Origin: Flavobacterium sp. AG291
Lineage (GTDB): Bacteria; Bacteroidota; Bacteroidia; Flavobacteriales; Flavobacteriaceae
DNA length: 64,000 nucleotides
Direction of reading: 5' to 3'
Assembly: GCF_003350375.1 (NCBI RefSeq)
Contig: NZ_QQAR01000002.1
Coordinates: forward strand, 124,001 to 188,000
The notes beneath the pieces were generated by a model. The model ran no database searches. It worked only from the letters and a program-made list of their open reading frames with translations, and was not told the origin of the DNA. Made by a program: the position numbers and the translations under genes. Below, one piece after another: positions 33,932-43,140 of this stretch. Every line of letters begins with the position of its first letter. Position 1 is the first letter of the stretch.

Positions 33932-36757
33932 TTAAAAACCTACATTAAGTCCGAATAAAAAAGTCTTATTAGTTGGGTATGCATCCAGTTCTATACCGGC
34001 CGTACCAAGCGGGTTGCCATTGTCATCTCCTTTAAGTTCAGGTGAGAAACCTGTAAATTTGGTAAACAGGAATGGATTAATTGCCGTTGCATAAAACCTG
34101 ATTTTATCAACACCTTTAAATACCTGTGGCAAAGCATAACCTACGGTAATATTATTGATCCTTAAATAATCACCCTTTTCGATGTAATAAGTTGAAGCAC
34201 GCGGAACTTCGTTAGACGGTCTTGGATTGCTTGCGTTTGGATTAGATGGAGTCCAAAAGTCTGTCAATAGCTCATTTTCTATATTCTCACCTCCAAAACG
34301 TTGTGCTTTTTTACCATTGTAAAGTTTATTCCCTCCCACGCCGTAAGCATCTACTGAAAAATCAATTCTTTTATAAGTAAACCCCAGGTTTAGTCCATAA
34401 GTAAAAGTTGGAAGATAAGAACCTGCAACTACTCTGTTATCGCTATATGTTAAGAATCCGTCAGAGTTATATCCTGTAACATCATATACATAAAAGCTAC
34501 CTAAAGGCTGCCCTACCAGTACTTGTTTGGTATATTGCCCGTTACCTAAACCTCCTCCTGTATAATTTCCGAATAAAGAGCTGTTTACTTCAGTTAATTC
34601 ATTTTTGTTGTATGAATAATTACCTCCAACCCAGTAATTAAAATCAGTACCTATAGCATCCTGCCATTTTAAAGTAACTTCAATACCTTTATTACTTACC
34701 GTTCCAACGTTTAGAGGAACCGCTATTGGTGATAACACCGAGGGTACTGCTACCGGTAAAATTGCATTTTCCTGTTTTCTGCTATATGCATCAAATACAC
34801 CGGAAAGTCTGTTATCTAACATTGCAAAATCAAAACCAAGATCTATTTCTTTCATTGTTTCCCAAGTCAGATTACGATCAATGTCATTTGGTACATTCGT
34901 TCCCGGATTAATTACTTCTGTACCTCCAAAAGAATAATTATAACCTGAGCCAAACACAATTGAGTTAAGCGACTGGCCTGTATAACCATTACCTACTTCA
35001 CCATAACCACCACGCAATTTGAAATTATTCAGGAATTTTACACCTTGCATAAACTCTTCAGATGTAAGTACCCATCCTGCCGATACTGATGGAAACACTG
35101 CAAATCTGTCATCCTCATCAAATGTGCTCACTCCTTCTCTCCTTACTGAAGCTGATAACAGATATTTATTATCAAAATCATATTCCAACCTTCCAAAATA
35201 AGCTACTGATACTATTGGAGTCTCTGTAACATTTTGCACCACAGATCCCGGAGCAACTTCAATATTGTTTGACGAAAGATTAAGGTTCCAGTAATTTGAC
35301 TGAACCGGAACATCATACCTTGTTGCATTCATATATTCTGAAATCTGGAATGATGTTTTAGACATACCTGCAACTACTGTCAGGTTATGTTTTTCTGCGA
35401 ATGTTTTGTCGAAAGTGAAGTAGTTATCCCAGTTATATCTATAGGAAGTATTTCTTCTTTGCTGTAGTGTATTTATGATAGGATTATTGGGATTAGCTGC
35501 TATATAATCCGCAACCTCCTGAGTAGGATTCGCGACTAACCATAAATTTCGCGTTGGAGTATAAGAATATCCTTTACCCCAAAGTGCTGTTGCTCCAAAG
35601 TTAGATGTGAATTTTAAGAAATCAACTATTTGGGCTTCTACATTAACCGCACCTATAAGAGTAACATTTTTATTTTGTTCGTTATTATAATATAATTGAG
35701 CGACCGGATTAGCAACATTATTAAACCTGTCAGAACCGTCAATAGAAACAAGACCTGTATTAGGGTCACGTAAAGGTTGTACCCATCTTCCATTGGCAAA
35801 TCGAACAGGCATAATCGGAGCCTGCTTGTAAGCATTTGTAAAAGCACTTAATGGTTTTGGAGTAGTATGATCAATTGAAAGATTAAAGAATGGAGAAACT
35901 TTAATATTGTCATTAAGCAATCGGATTTCGTTTTTACTTATAACATTAGTTCTTTCGTATTCAGAACCATTTAGAATACCCTTTTCCTTATAATTAGATG
36001 CTCCAAAATAATACGTAGCATTCTCACCTGCACCTGACAATGAGATACTATTACTGATTACTTCTCCAGTACTGGTAATCTCGTCAAGCCAATCAGTGTT
36101 ATAAGGTTGATTGAAATTAAAGTAACTGCTGGAACCAAGTGCAGCATTACCGTAGTATGCATAACGGTATGAATCTGCCATATCTACTTTTCGCTGAATG
36201 TACTTTTGTCCATAGTAGCTATCAACTGAAACTTTCACGTCTCCTTTTTTTCCTTTTTTGGTAGTGATAAGAACTACTCCATTGGAACCTTTCTGACCAT
36301 AAATAGCAAGCGAAGAAGCATCTTTTAAAATGTCTATCGTAGCTATATCGTTTGGATTAATGCCATTCAATCCATTAGTTTCAATACCATCAATTACATA
36401 AAGTGGATCTCTCGCACCGGTAATAGTACCTAATCCTCTTATACGTACTGTAGGATTTTGTCCAGGTTCATCATTAGTAACAATATTTACACCTGCAGCC
36501 TTTCCCTGAATTGCTTGCATTGCTGACTGTGCAGGAGTTCTTACAATGTCGGCAGCTTTAATTTGTGAAACCGATCCGGTAACAGCACCTGCCTTTCGTG
36601 TTCCATAACCTATAACAACGACTTCCTGCATCTGATTTTTAAAAAAGATGGAATCATTAAATATAGAATCATTGGGTTGTTGGGCAGTAGGCGGCACCTG
36701 TGCAAACAATGGTACCGTTAGTAAAGAGAAACTAATATGGAGTAAAGTTTTCTTCAT
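33932..36757 (-). CDS. SusC/RagA-family TonB-dependent receptor
   Basis: A 941-residue outer-membrane receptor. A signal peptide (L-F-A-Q) is followed by a short Asn/Ser/Asp linker, then directly by the TonB box/plug region: M-Q-E-V-V-V-I-G-Y-G-T-R, P-A-Q-S-A-M-Q-A-I-Q-G-K-A-A-G-V, V-R-I-R-G-L-G-T and I-D-I-L-K-D-A-S-S-L-A-I-Y-G. A 22-strand barrel ending F-L-F-G-L-N-V-G-F completes it. The N-terminal carboxypeptidase-D-like domain that most SusC proteins carry is missing, which explains the short length. It imports glycan fragments with the adjacent SusD. A palindromic operator lies in its promoter. Confidence 0.96.
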   Translation of the reverse strand: MKKTLLHISFSLLTVPLFAQVPPTAQQPNDSIFNDSIFFKNQMQEVVVIGYGTRKAGAVTGSVSQIKAADIVRTPAQSAMQAIQGKAAGVNIVTNDEPGQNPTVRIRGLGTITGARDPLYVIDGIETNGLNGINPNDIATIDILKDASSLAIYGQKGSNGVVLITTKKGKKGDVKVSVDSYYGQKYIQRKVDMADSYRYAYYGNAALGSSSYFNFNQPYNTDWLDEITSTGEVISNSISLSGAGENATYYFGASNYKEKGILNGSEYERTNVISKNEIRLLNDNIKVSPFFNLSIDHTTPKPLSAFTNAYKQAPIMPVRFANGRWVQPLRDPNTGLVSIDGSDRFNNVANPVAQLYYNNEQNKNVTLIGAVNVEAQIVDFLKFTSNFGATALWGKGYSYTPTRNLWLVANPTQEVADYIAANPNNPIINTLQQRRNTSYRYNWDNYFTFDKTFAEKHNLTVVAGMSKTSFQISEYMNATRYDVPVQSNYWNLNLSSNNIEVAPGSVVQNVTETPIVSVAYFGRLEYDFDNKYLLSASVRREGVSTFDEDDRFAVFPSVSAGWVLTSEEFMQGVKFLNNFKLRGGYGEVGNGYTGQSLNSIVFGSGYNYSFGGTEVINPGTNVPNDIDRNLTWETMKEIDLGFDFAMLDNRLSGVFDAYSRKQENAILPVAVPSVLSPIAVPLNVGTVSNKGIEVTLKWQDAIGTDFNYWVGGNYSYNKNELTEVNSSLFGNYTGGGLGNGQYTKQVLVGQPLGSFYVYDVTGYNSDGFLTYSDNRVVAGSYLPTFTYGLNLGFTYKRIDFSVDAYGVGGNKLYNGKKAQRFGGENIENELLTDFWTPSNPNASNPRPSNEVPRASTYYIEKGDYLRINNITVGYALPQVFKGVDKIRFYATAINPFLFTKFTGFSPELKGDDNGNPLGTAGIELDAYPTNKTFLFGLNVGF

Positions 36758-36785
36758 GGGTTAGCTATAAAAATTATGATTAACC

Positions 36786-36820
36786 CAAAATTAAGAACTA
36801 AAACGTTTTAGTACATCAAC
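36786..36820 (-). promoter_or_regulatory. susC promoter with LacI-like operator
   Basis: On the minus strand TAATTTTG (36793-36786) fits the -7 consensus and TTG (36820-36818) the -33. Between them lies the perfect 16-bp palindrome ACTAAAACGTTTTAGT (36797-36812) with the central CG typical of LacI/GalR sites. Binding would exclude RNA polymerase. No LacI gene is in the window. Confidence 0.6.
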
Positions 36821-36901
36821 TATTCAGTACTCATTAACACATCAAAAACCCATAAAAACAACATAAAATATTAAAAAACAGATAATTGAAACAAGCCTTT
36901 G

Positions 36902-36928
36902 TACATCATAAAAAGTGTTAATGATGTA
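36902..36928. promoter_or_regulatory. Inverted repeat upstream of susC
   Basis: TACATCAT (36902-36909) and ATGATGTA (36921-36928), 8-bp arms 11 bp apart. A further half-site-like ATTGATGTA follows, and TACATCAA occurs at 36813. A candidate activator site for the propeller/HTH regulator encoded upstream. Confidence 0.45.
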
Positions 36929-36998
36929 GTATTGATGTATAAAGAGTATATAAAAATTAATGCTTTTTTATATTAAATAGGCAAATTTTTAAATAAAA

Positions 36999-39743
36999 TT
37001 ATATGTTTATCATAAACTTATACAGACTTTCATCCTGAGAAAGTTCAAGTTTCTTACGCAATCTGTATCGATGGAGTTCTACTCCTCTAAATGAAATGTT
37101 CATTAACGGAGCAATTTCTTTAGAAGATAAATTCATTTTTAAATATATGGATAGCTTAATATCTTTTGATGTAAGGGATGGGTGTTTTTTAGAAAGTCGT
37201 TCAACGAACTCTTCGTGGCTTTTGAAAAGATTTTTCTCAAAACTCTGCCATTCGTTTTTACTGATAGTATTCGTTTTTATAATCTGTCTTATCTTAGTTT
37301 TAAGCTGACCATCATTGATTTCACTATTCAGAACTTCCTGAATACTTTCAATCATTTCACTGTGCTTAGCAATAGAAAGTGATTTTCCGGCAACTTCCGA
37401 TGCTTTATTCTGCACTTCCATTTCCAGTCTATGTTTCTCGAATTCCTGTTGCCTCAAACGGTTTTCAGATTCCATTTCAAATTCAAGAAGTTGTTTTCGA
37501 TGTTTAAGCTCTTCTTCATTTAGTTTTAGCTTCTGATTATAGCGTATTGCATTCCATCGATAATACAAAAAGAAACTACCACTTATCACTACTATATAAA
37601 CCAATATCATCCAAATAGAAAAATACCAGGGCCTGGAAACATAAAAATAATATTCCGCAACTTTATTATCGTTCTTTCCTGAAACTGTAAAAATTTCTAA
37701 ATACTGCCTTCCACTGCTCAAATTGTTTAGAATTATATTCCCATCCTTTACAGGAATGAGTTCAGAATCGTTATGCCTGTAAAGCAAATCCGGTCGCCCA
37801 TAACCAAAATATTCAGCAATCAAATGAACATCTACAGACTGATTATATTTTACTTCCGTGTCATCATCAATAAGATTACCCAGGTAGTATGCCTCTATTT
37901 TAATGTCATTAGTTTTATGTTTATCATTACTAAGATCAAAAGTTATAAAACCATCATCAAGATTAATTAATAGTTTATTACCGTCTTTATAGACCCTAGT
38001 ATTTTCCATAATCAATCTACCCTGATAATATTTCTCTGATAGCAGCCTCCACTTAAAGTCATTCTTGTCTTGTACTATAAGGTAAAGAAGACCTTGCTTA
38101 AGAACCATGAAATGATCCTCATCAATTGGTATTATATCAGATATATTACTGAATTCAGAGTTGAAAATCTTATTCTTTTCAAGCTTAGCAGAAATACCAT
38201 TATATACGTACCAGGTATTATTTATTAAAAATAATATCTCATTCCTGAAGTTAAATATTTTTACACCAAAGTCACTTGTTATATTATTACTTCTGGAAAC
38301 GTTTTCTACACGTTTAACCTTGAAATTCTCGTTATATGTTATCCTGTAAAGACTCCTGTAATTATCCGCAGCCCAAAGCTCACCTTTTTTATTTTGAGCA
38401 ATGTTTCGGATTGGCTTTGTAATACTATCAAGTATTTTCCATTTGCTCAAATCGTTTATATCCTTATAAATGGCTATACCAGAATAATTTGCCTGAAAGT
38501 AAACATTATCAAAATCGCTTTTTAAAAACTTCCACCCACCATTAACCGGATTCACCCATTTTAGAGAGTTATCATTATAAACAAATGTACCATCATTGTG
38601 ACCTATCACAAACTCACTACCATGCTTATAAATATCCCATACCTGCCCTTGGGAATTAGGTATCGCATTAAGAATTTTGTTTTTATAGGTAAATATTCCG
38701 TGATTTGTTACAAAAAGATAGCCTTCAGGCATAGTAGATAAAGAATATACTGATCCCAATATGCCTAAATTATCAGAAAATATATTTACAGGTGAATTTA
38801 TTTCAATATGAGAAATGCCGTTGTCCAGCCCCAACCATAAATCCTTTTCATTATCAAGACTTAAAGAAAGTACAGCATTGTTCTTAAGACTGTTTTTTCT
38901 ATTAAGGTTTTTAAAGGTGTTATCTTTAATATTTATAATATATAAGCCTTTAAGACCTGTACCAATTGCCAAAATAGAATCATTAAGGAATTTAGCGGTA
39001 ACAATTACATCTCCCTTTATGAGATTATTAAGACTGCTTTTCCATGGAGACAAACCTGTTTCATTTCCCGTGTAAATTCCATTATTTTTGGTAAAAACAT
39101 ACAGGACACCATGCCTTTTCTCCATTCCGTGAATAATATTGTTGTCAAGCTGTTGCCAGTTTTTGATCTTATTGAATTTCCTACCCTCAAGTATATAGAC
39201 TCCGCTCTTTACCGTTGCAACATATATTCTTGCATCAATAACATAGCAATAGGAGATGAGTTCAGGGAATTTGATTTTGTCAACATTCTTACCGTTATAT
39301 ATGTAAATCTCATTAAAAGACTGAAAGTATATCTTTCCCTTATGGTAGAATATTTTCCATATTTCTTCGTTGTCTGCATTACCAAGAAATAAGTTTTTGT
39401 CCTTTGAAACGGAAAAATATTCCATCTTACCATGAACTCTTTTCCAATATCCAAATTCTTTGTAAGAGCCGCAATAAATCTTATCACCTTCTACAAATAC
39501 AGAACGTATTATAGTTTTGTTTGGCAAAGAATAACGTTCCCATTTTACACCGTCATAGCGTAAAAAATAATGATTATTAGCGAAGTACATTGCATTATCT
39601 TTGCCCTGTACAACATTCCATACCTGATTATCGCCATTGTATTCTGATTTCGTAAAATTCTCCACAAAAGGAAGTAATTCCTGCGAGAATGCCGGTATCA
39701 TAAATTGTAATAACAATAAAAAAAGAAGGCCTTTTAAACGCAT
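36999..39743 (-). CDS. Membrane-anchored propeller/LuxR-type HTH regulator
   Basis: A 914-residue one-component regulator. After a signal peptide, a periplasmic sensor (about 22-620) of two-component-regulator-propeller repeats is visible (D-G-V-K-W-E-R-Y-S-L, D-L-W-L-G-L-D-N-G-I-S-H-I). A Y_Y_Y-type domain follows (about 640-700). One membrane helix lies near 706-727, then a cytoplasmic coiled coil (about 735-790) and a C-terminal helix-turn-helix (about 854-914: T-S-K-D-I-K-L-S-I-Y-L-K-M-N-L-S-S-K-E-I-A-P-L-M-N). There is no histidine kinase or receiver domain, unlike hybrid two-component PUL regulators. It precedes susC on the same strand and probably activates it from the membrane. Confidence 0.9.
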   Translation of the reverse strand: MRLKGLLFLLLLQFMIPAFSQELLPFVENFTKSEYNGDNQVWNVVQGKDNAMYFANNHYFLRYDGVKWERYSLPNKTIIRSVFVEGDKIYCGSYKEFGYWKRVHGKMEYFSVSKDKNLFLGNADNEEIWKIFYHKGKIYFQSFNEIYIYNGKNVDKIKFPELISYCYVIDARIYVATVKSGVYILEGRKFNKIKNWQQLDNNIIHGMEKRHGVLYVFTKNNGIYTGNETGLSPWKSSLNNLIKGDVIVTAKFLNDSILAIGTGLKGLYIINIKDNTFKNLNRKNSLKNNAVLSLSLDNEKDLWLGLDNGISHIEINSPVNIFSDNLGILGSVYSLSTMPEGYLFVTNHGIFTYKNKILNAIPNSQGQVWDIYKHGSEFVIGHNDGTFVYNDNSLKWVNPVNGGWKFLKSDFDNVYFQANYSGIAIYKDINDLSKWKILDSITKPIRNIAQNKKGELWAADNYRSLYRITYNENFKVKRVENVSRSNNITSDFGVKIFNFRNEILFLINNTWYVYNGISAKLEKNKIFNSEFSNISDIIPIDEDHFMVLKQGLLYLIVQDKNDFKWRLLSEKYYQGRLIMENTRVYKDGNKLLINLDDGFITFDLSNDKHKTNDIKIEAYYLGNLIDDDTEVKYNQSVDVHLIAEYFGYGRPDLLYRHNDSELIPVKDGNIILNNLSSGRQYLEIFTVSGKNDNKVAEYYFYVSRPWYFSIWMILVYIVVISGSFFLYYRWNAIRYNQKLKLNEEELKHRKQLLEFEMESENRLRQQEFEKHRLEMEVQNKASEVAGKSLSIAKHSEMIESIQEVLNSEINDGQLKTKIRQIIKTNTISKNEWQSFEKNLFKSHEEFVERLSKKHPSLTSKDIKLSIYLKMNLSSKEIAPLMNISFRGVELHRYRLRKKLELSQDESLYKFMINI

Positions 39744-39763
39744 ATTGTATGGGATTTGCTTAT

Positions 39764-39771
39764 CAAATATA
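39764..39771 (-). promoter_or_regulatory. -7 element of propeller/HTH regulator
   Basis: TATATTTG on the minus strand, 20 bp before the start at 39743, matches TAnnTTTG. Confidence 0.55.
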
Positions 39772-39783
39772 TAAAAATGAACC

Positions 39784-39810
39784 CAAAAAAAAGGCCCCTA
39801 TATATGGGGC
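39784..39810 (-). terminator. Terminator overlapping a stop codon
   Basis: GCCCC (39794-39798) and GGGGC (39806-39810) close a 7-base loop and run into eight T's on the minus strand. The stem includes the last codons and TAG stop of the dehydrogenase-like gene. Confidence 0.85.
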
Positions 39811-41018
39811 GCACTTTCTTTTTCATTTATATAATCTTTGAGATAGCTGAATTTTTCTGTGAGCTTCCCTCCTTCTGTAATTTGGGAGCGTCTTAATACA
39901 CCATCTTTATCATCATTAAAAAAGGCCGGGATTATATGTTCTAAAAACATTTCACCAAAGCCTACACTTGCATCTTTTGGTAATTCGCACGGTAAATTGT
40001 CTACAGCCATAACTACAATTGCTGAAGGGTGAAACATATCGGTTTCTTTTTCCTCAAAAGGGTGATAACCATAAAAAGGTTCTGCGATAGTTGAAGACCT
40101 TAATGTGCTGGCTATAGGGCCAGCGATATCACATGATATGTCAGCAACAATCTTAATACGATTATCAGCAGACTTTAGCATATCAGCAGATAATATTACA
40201 GGAGCTCCTGTTCCGTAAAAATGCCCTGCAATAAACATGTCTGATGCAGTTGAAAAGCGTCCAAAATCAGATTCGTATGCCGAAGGATCTTTGTAAAACT
40301 CTGTTTTATCCATAGCTTTACCATCTTTCCTTTTATTATAATGCTCTACATCAATATGAACATATACAGGCTCATTATAATTTTTAGAAAAATAATTTTC
40401 TATAGATACCTCTTTAATTTTCATGGCATCAAGCATCTCTTTCGCTCCCATGCCAACTTTGCCATGCCCTGTTAATACAATTTTTATGGGTGGAAGTATC
40501 ATTTTCTTAAGGCGCGAAATAAGTGCTGCTTTATCTGGTAGTGTCTCGGCTTTAGAAAGACTATACAATTCATATTTAAGCCCAAAAGCCCTAAAAGCAT
40601 TATATACACCTACGTTACCTGCATATCTTCCAAAACCTATAAGGCGTTTACCCTCTTCATCAACAAAAGTTTCATGATCGTAGAGATCAATTTCCTTATC
40701 AATAACTGCCTGAAGCAACTTTTGGTTATGAGGCTGTTTCTTAATTGTATGAGAAAAGAAAATATACTTTTTATGAGGAATAAGTGCATCGACAGGTATT
40801 TCCTTAACACCTATAAGCACATCACAATCTGATATATCATCTGTTACTTCAAATCCCTTTGAAATATATTCACTGTCATTGAAAATGCGAATATCGGACG
40901 CCTCCACCTTAATCTCGATAGCTGGAAATTTTTCTTTTAACTTTTCCAACATTTCAGGCGAAAAGACTACCCTTTTATCCGGCGGCGATTTTCTCTCCTT
41001 TAGTATACCAAATTTCAT
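39798..41018 (-). CDS. Saccharopine/alanine dehydrogenase-like NAD(P) oxidoreductase
   Basis: A 406-residue cytoplasmic enzyme. The N-terminal AlaDh/PNT-type domain starts K-F-G-I-L-K-E-R-K-S-P-P-D-K-R-V-V-F-S-P, with the catalytic-type Lys and Arg, and continues V-L-I-G-V-K-E-I-P and Y-I-F-F-S-H-T-I-K-K-Q. The NAD-binding part has I-K-I-V-L-T-G-H-G-K-V-G-M-G-A-K-E. The later A-D-I-S-C-D-I-A-G-P-I-A-S-T motif is typical of NAD-dependent lysine-forming saccharopine dehydrogenases. In flavobacteria such proteins are annotated as NAD(P)-dependent oxidoreductases; the real substrate is uncertain. Transcribed alone, with a terminator that overlaps its stop codon. Confidence 0.88.
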   Translation of the reverse strand: MKFGILKERKSPPDKRVVFSPEMLEKLKEKFPAIEIKVEASDIRIFNDSEYISKGFEVTDDISDCDVLIGVKEIPVDALIPHKKYIFFSHTIKKQPHNQKLLQAVIDKEIDLYDHETFVDEEGKRLIGFGRYAGNVGVYNAFRAFGLKYELYSLSKAETLPDKAALISRLKKMILPPIKIVLTGHGKVGMGAKEMLDAMKIKEVSIENYFSKNYNEPVYVHIDVEHYNKRKDGKAMDKTEFYKDPSAYESDFGRFSTASDMFIAGHFYGTGAPVILSADMLKSADNRIKIVADISCDIAGPIASTLRSSTIAEPFYGYHPFEEKETDMFHPSAIVVMAVDNLPCELPKDASVGFGEMFLEHIIPAFFNDDKDGVLRRSQITEGGKLTEKFSYLKDYINEKESAPHI

Positions 41019-41165
41019 TTTAAGTCAAGTTTATTACTACGTATATTGTTAGTTTAGGTCAATTTCAAACGTTACCTTTAAATTATATAACAGTATTGCT
41101 TAAATTATTTTCAAATATAACAGTATTTCTCTCCTTTGCCAATAAATATTGGAGAAAAATATCAT

Positions 41166-41173
41166 TATATTTG
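41166..41173 (+). promoter_or_regulatory. Likely tmRNA -7 element
   Basis: TATATTTG 53 bp before the mature tmRNA 5' end. A TTTG at 41135-41138 is too far upstream for a standard -33, so only the -7 is supported. Confidence 0.5.
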
Positions 41174-41225
41174 CACAATAGTTTTGGTATTATTTTTGTT
41201 TAATATCACTACCAACTACTTACAT

Positions 41226-41624
41226 GGGGTCGACTGGTTTTGACAGCAGGCCGAAATGAACAGTAAGCACGTCGAGAACAGGAGTTGGTTCTCGTTAATT
41301 CATCAGCTCCGAACTTTTAAACGGCGAAAATAATTACGCTCTTGCTGCTTAATAATCTGAACTATAGTAAGATTTAGCCACGTCCTGCAAGGCAGGAAAG
41401 TGAGATTCTCCTAAAAAGCCCTGGTTTATGGCGTTTTGTAATGGGGAACCGTAAAAATAGACCTGGGGAGTTTTTTGCTTCGCGAAATTCCCAAGACTTT
41501 AGAAGCTAAGTGTTGTGTGGCAGTTTCTGGCCTTGCACAACATCGAAAAATTAAGCAGAAACTAAACGTGTAGAAAGCTCTTTGCTTCCCTGTTTGGACC
41601 CGGGTTCGATTCCCGGCGATTCCA
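41226..41624 (+). ncRNA. ssrA: Transfer-messenger RNA (tmRNA)
   Basis: About 399 nt. The tRNA-like ends pair as GGGGTCG (41226-41232) with CGATTCC (41617-41623), discriminator A, and the T-arm is GGGTTCGATTCCCG. CCA is not encoded. The tag frame GGC-GAA-AAT-AAT-TAC-GCT-CTT-GCT-GCT-TAA (41323-41352) adds GENNYALAA after the tRNA-borne Ala, the usual protease-targeting tag. It rescues stalled ribosomes with SmpB. A terminator lies at 41691. Confidence 0.95.
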
Positions 41625-41690
41625 CGAAGACGGTTTAAGGCACAATTTTCAAAGTTGCTAAAAACACACAAAACGTCTCAAAAATCTTTT

Positions 41691-41725
41691 AAGCCTATAA
41701 ATTTTCATATTTGTAGGCTTTTTTA
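41691..41725 (+). terminator. tmRNA terminator
   Basis: AAGCCTATAAAT (41691-41702) pairs with ATTTGTAGGCTT (41709-41720), with one G-T pair, followed by a T-rich tract. Confidence 0.85.
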
Positions 41726-42063
41726 TTTCTGTCTAAATTTTCAAAAACGCACAAAAATTGTTCTGTTGCATTTGTCAAATAAATGGGTTTAACTTATACA
41801 CTTAACTCTGAATAAAAGTATTAAAAATCTGAACACCAAGCTTTTAATAATCTCTTCTGGATTTCTATAGCTTAATGTAAAAAAACAGCCCCTCAAGAAA
41901 AATAGATTTCAAACAGCAATGATCTTTGATATGTATACCATAAAAGGAGAAGTTGCTCTTGGAAACAACAGAATCAAAAGTACATCAAGCCAATATATTA
42001 TAGCAAATATGTTTAATTTTATCATACATCTAAACAATTGTACGATATATTATAAAACCAAAA
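41726..42063. other. Gene-free stretch
   Basis: About 340 bp of A/T-rich sequence between the tmRNA terminator and the propeller lipoprotein gene. No gene, repeat or RNA recognised. Confidence 0.4.
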
Positions 42064-43140
42064 ATGAATAAAAGAATAAAATTGATTTTCTTAATACTCA
42101 TATCGACACTCAACTTTTCTTGTTTCCAAAAAAAATTAACTAAAAAGGAAACAAACAAGTCAGAATTGGTAGCGACTTCACAAATCGATACATTGAAATT
42201 TACCTCAGGCATACGTGCAATATTTCAAGACAGTAAAGGTAATTATTGGTTTGGAAGTCATAATGAAGGTGTAAGTATTTATAACGGAATATCATTTGAA
42301 TACTTTACAACCAATGACGGCTTATCAGACAATCAAATTCGTTCAATCCAGGAAGACAATAACGGTAAAATTTGGATTGGGACTTCAAAAGGAGTAAATG
42401 TTTATGACAAAGAAAAGCTTGTCACTTATTCATCGAATTTTAATAACCCAAAATATGAATGGAATAAAACCAATGGGGATTTATGGTTTTATGCAGACGA
42501 AGAAGGCGGAATAAGTCGTTTTGACGGAAAGTATATGAACTATCTAATTTTTCCAATACCTAAAAATGAAAACCAAAATAATTCTTATGGCGTAACAGAC
42601 ATATCAACAGAACATAACGGTAAAGTTTGGATTGCTACCTATGCAGCACTATTTAATTATGATGGTAAAACAGTAACTGTTTTTGATCATAAAACCTTAA
42701 AACTTAAAGACAATGAGACTTTGCACATAAGAAGTGTATTAGCAGATTCAAAAGGGCGAATTTGGATAGGAAATAATGGAATTGGAGTATTATTAAAAGA
42801 AGGAGATTCCATAACTCATTTCTCTAAAGAACAAGGAAAATTCATCCCAATAAATGAGTTTGAAGCGAACACTAAAACGCAACAATTTGCAAAAAATACA
42901 GGGTTGCAATCAGTCTTTGTCATTGAAGAAGATTCAAAAGGAAACATCTGGTTTGGAGATCGAGATTCTGGAGCTTGGAAATATGACGGCAAAACGTTGA
43001 CGAACTATAAAATTGACCCAAAATTGAACTCTCAAATGATTTGGAGCATTTATGAAGACCAAAATAAAAACTTGCTTTTTGGAATGGCAGAAGGTTGTGT
43101 TTATAAATTCAACGGAATGACATTTGATAAGCAATTTTAA
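42064..43140 (+). CDS. Stand-alone propeller-repeat lipoprotein
   Basis: A 358-residue lipoprotein; the signal ends in L-N-F-S-C20. The rest consists of two-component-regulator-propeller repeats of about 40-45 residues: I-R-A-I-F-Q-D-S-K-G-N-Y-W-F-G-S, I-R-S-I-Q-E-D-N-N-G-K-I-W-I-G-T, I-R-S-V-L-A-D-S-K-G-R-I-W-I-G-N and V-I-E-E-D-S-K-G-N-I-W-F-G-D. One seven-bladed propeller is likely. No transmembrane, kinase or HTH part follows, so this is a sensor-like propeller without output. It may bind ligands or proteins in the periplasm. It is a solitary gene flanked by long non-coding stretches, which suggests gain by transfer. Confidence 0.85.
   Translation: MNKRIKLIFLILISTLNFSCFQKKLTKKETNKSELVATSQIDTLKFTSGIRAIFQDSKGNYWFGSHNEGVSIYNGISFEYFTTNDGLSDNQIRSIQEDNNGKIWIGTSKGVNVYDKEKLVTYSSNFNNPKYEWNKTNGDLWFYADEEGGISRFDGKYMNYLIFPIPKNENQNNSYGVTDISTEHNGKVWIATYAALFNYDGKTVTVFDHKTLKLKDNETLHIRSVLADSKGRIWIGNNGIGVLLKEGDSITHFSKEQGKFIPINEFEANTKTQQFAKNTGLQSVFVIEEDSKGNIWFGDRDSGAWKYDGKTLTNYKIDPKLNSQMIWSIYEDQNKNLLFGMAEGCVYKFNGMTFDKQF

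Noticed and set aside
41426..41671. 81-codon minus-strand frame
   Set aside because: Lies antisense inside tmRNA, whose structured sequence explains the open frame.
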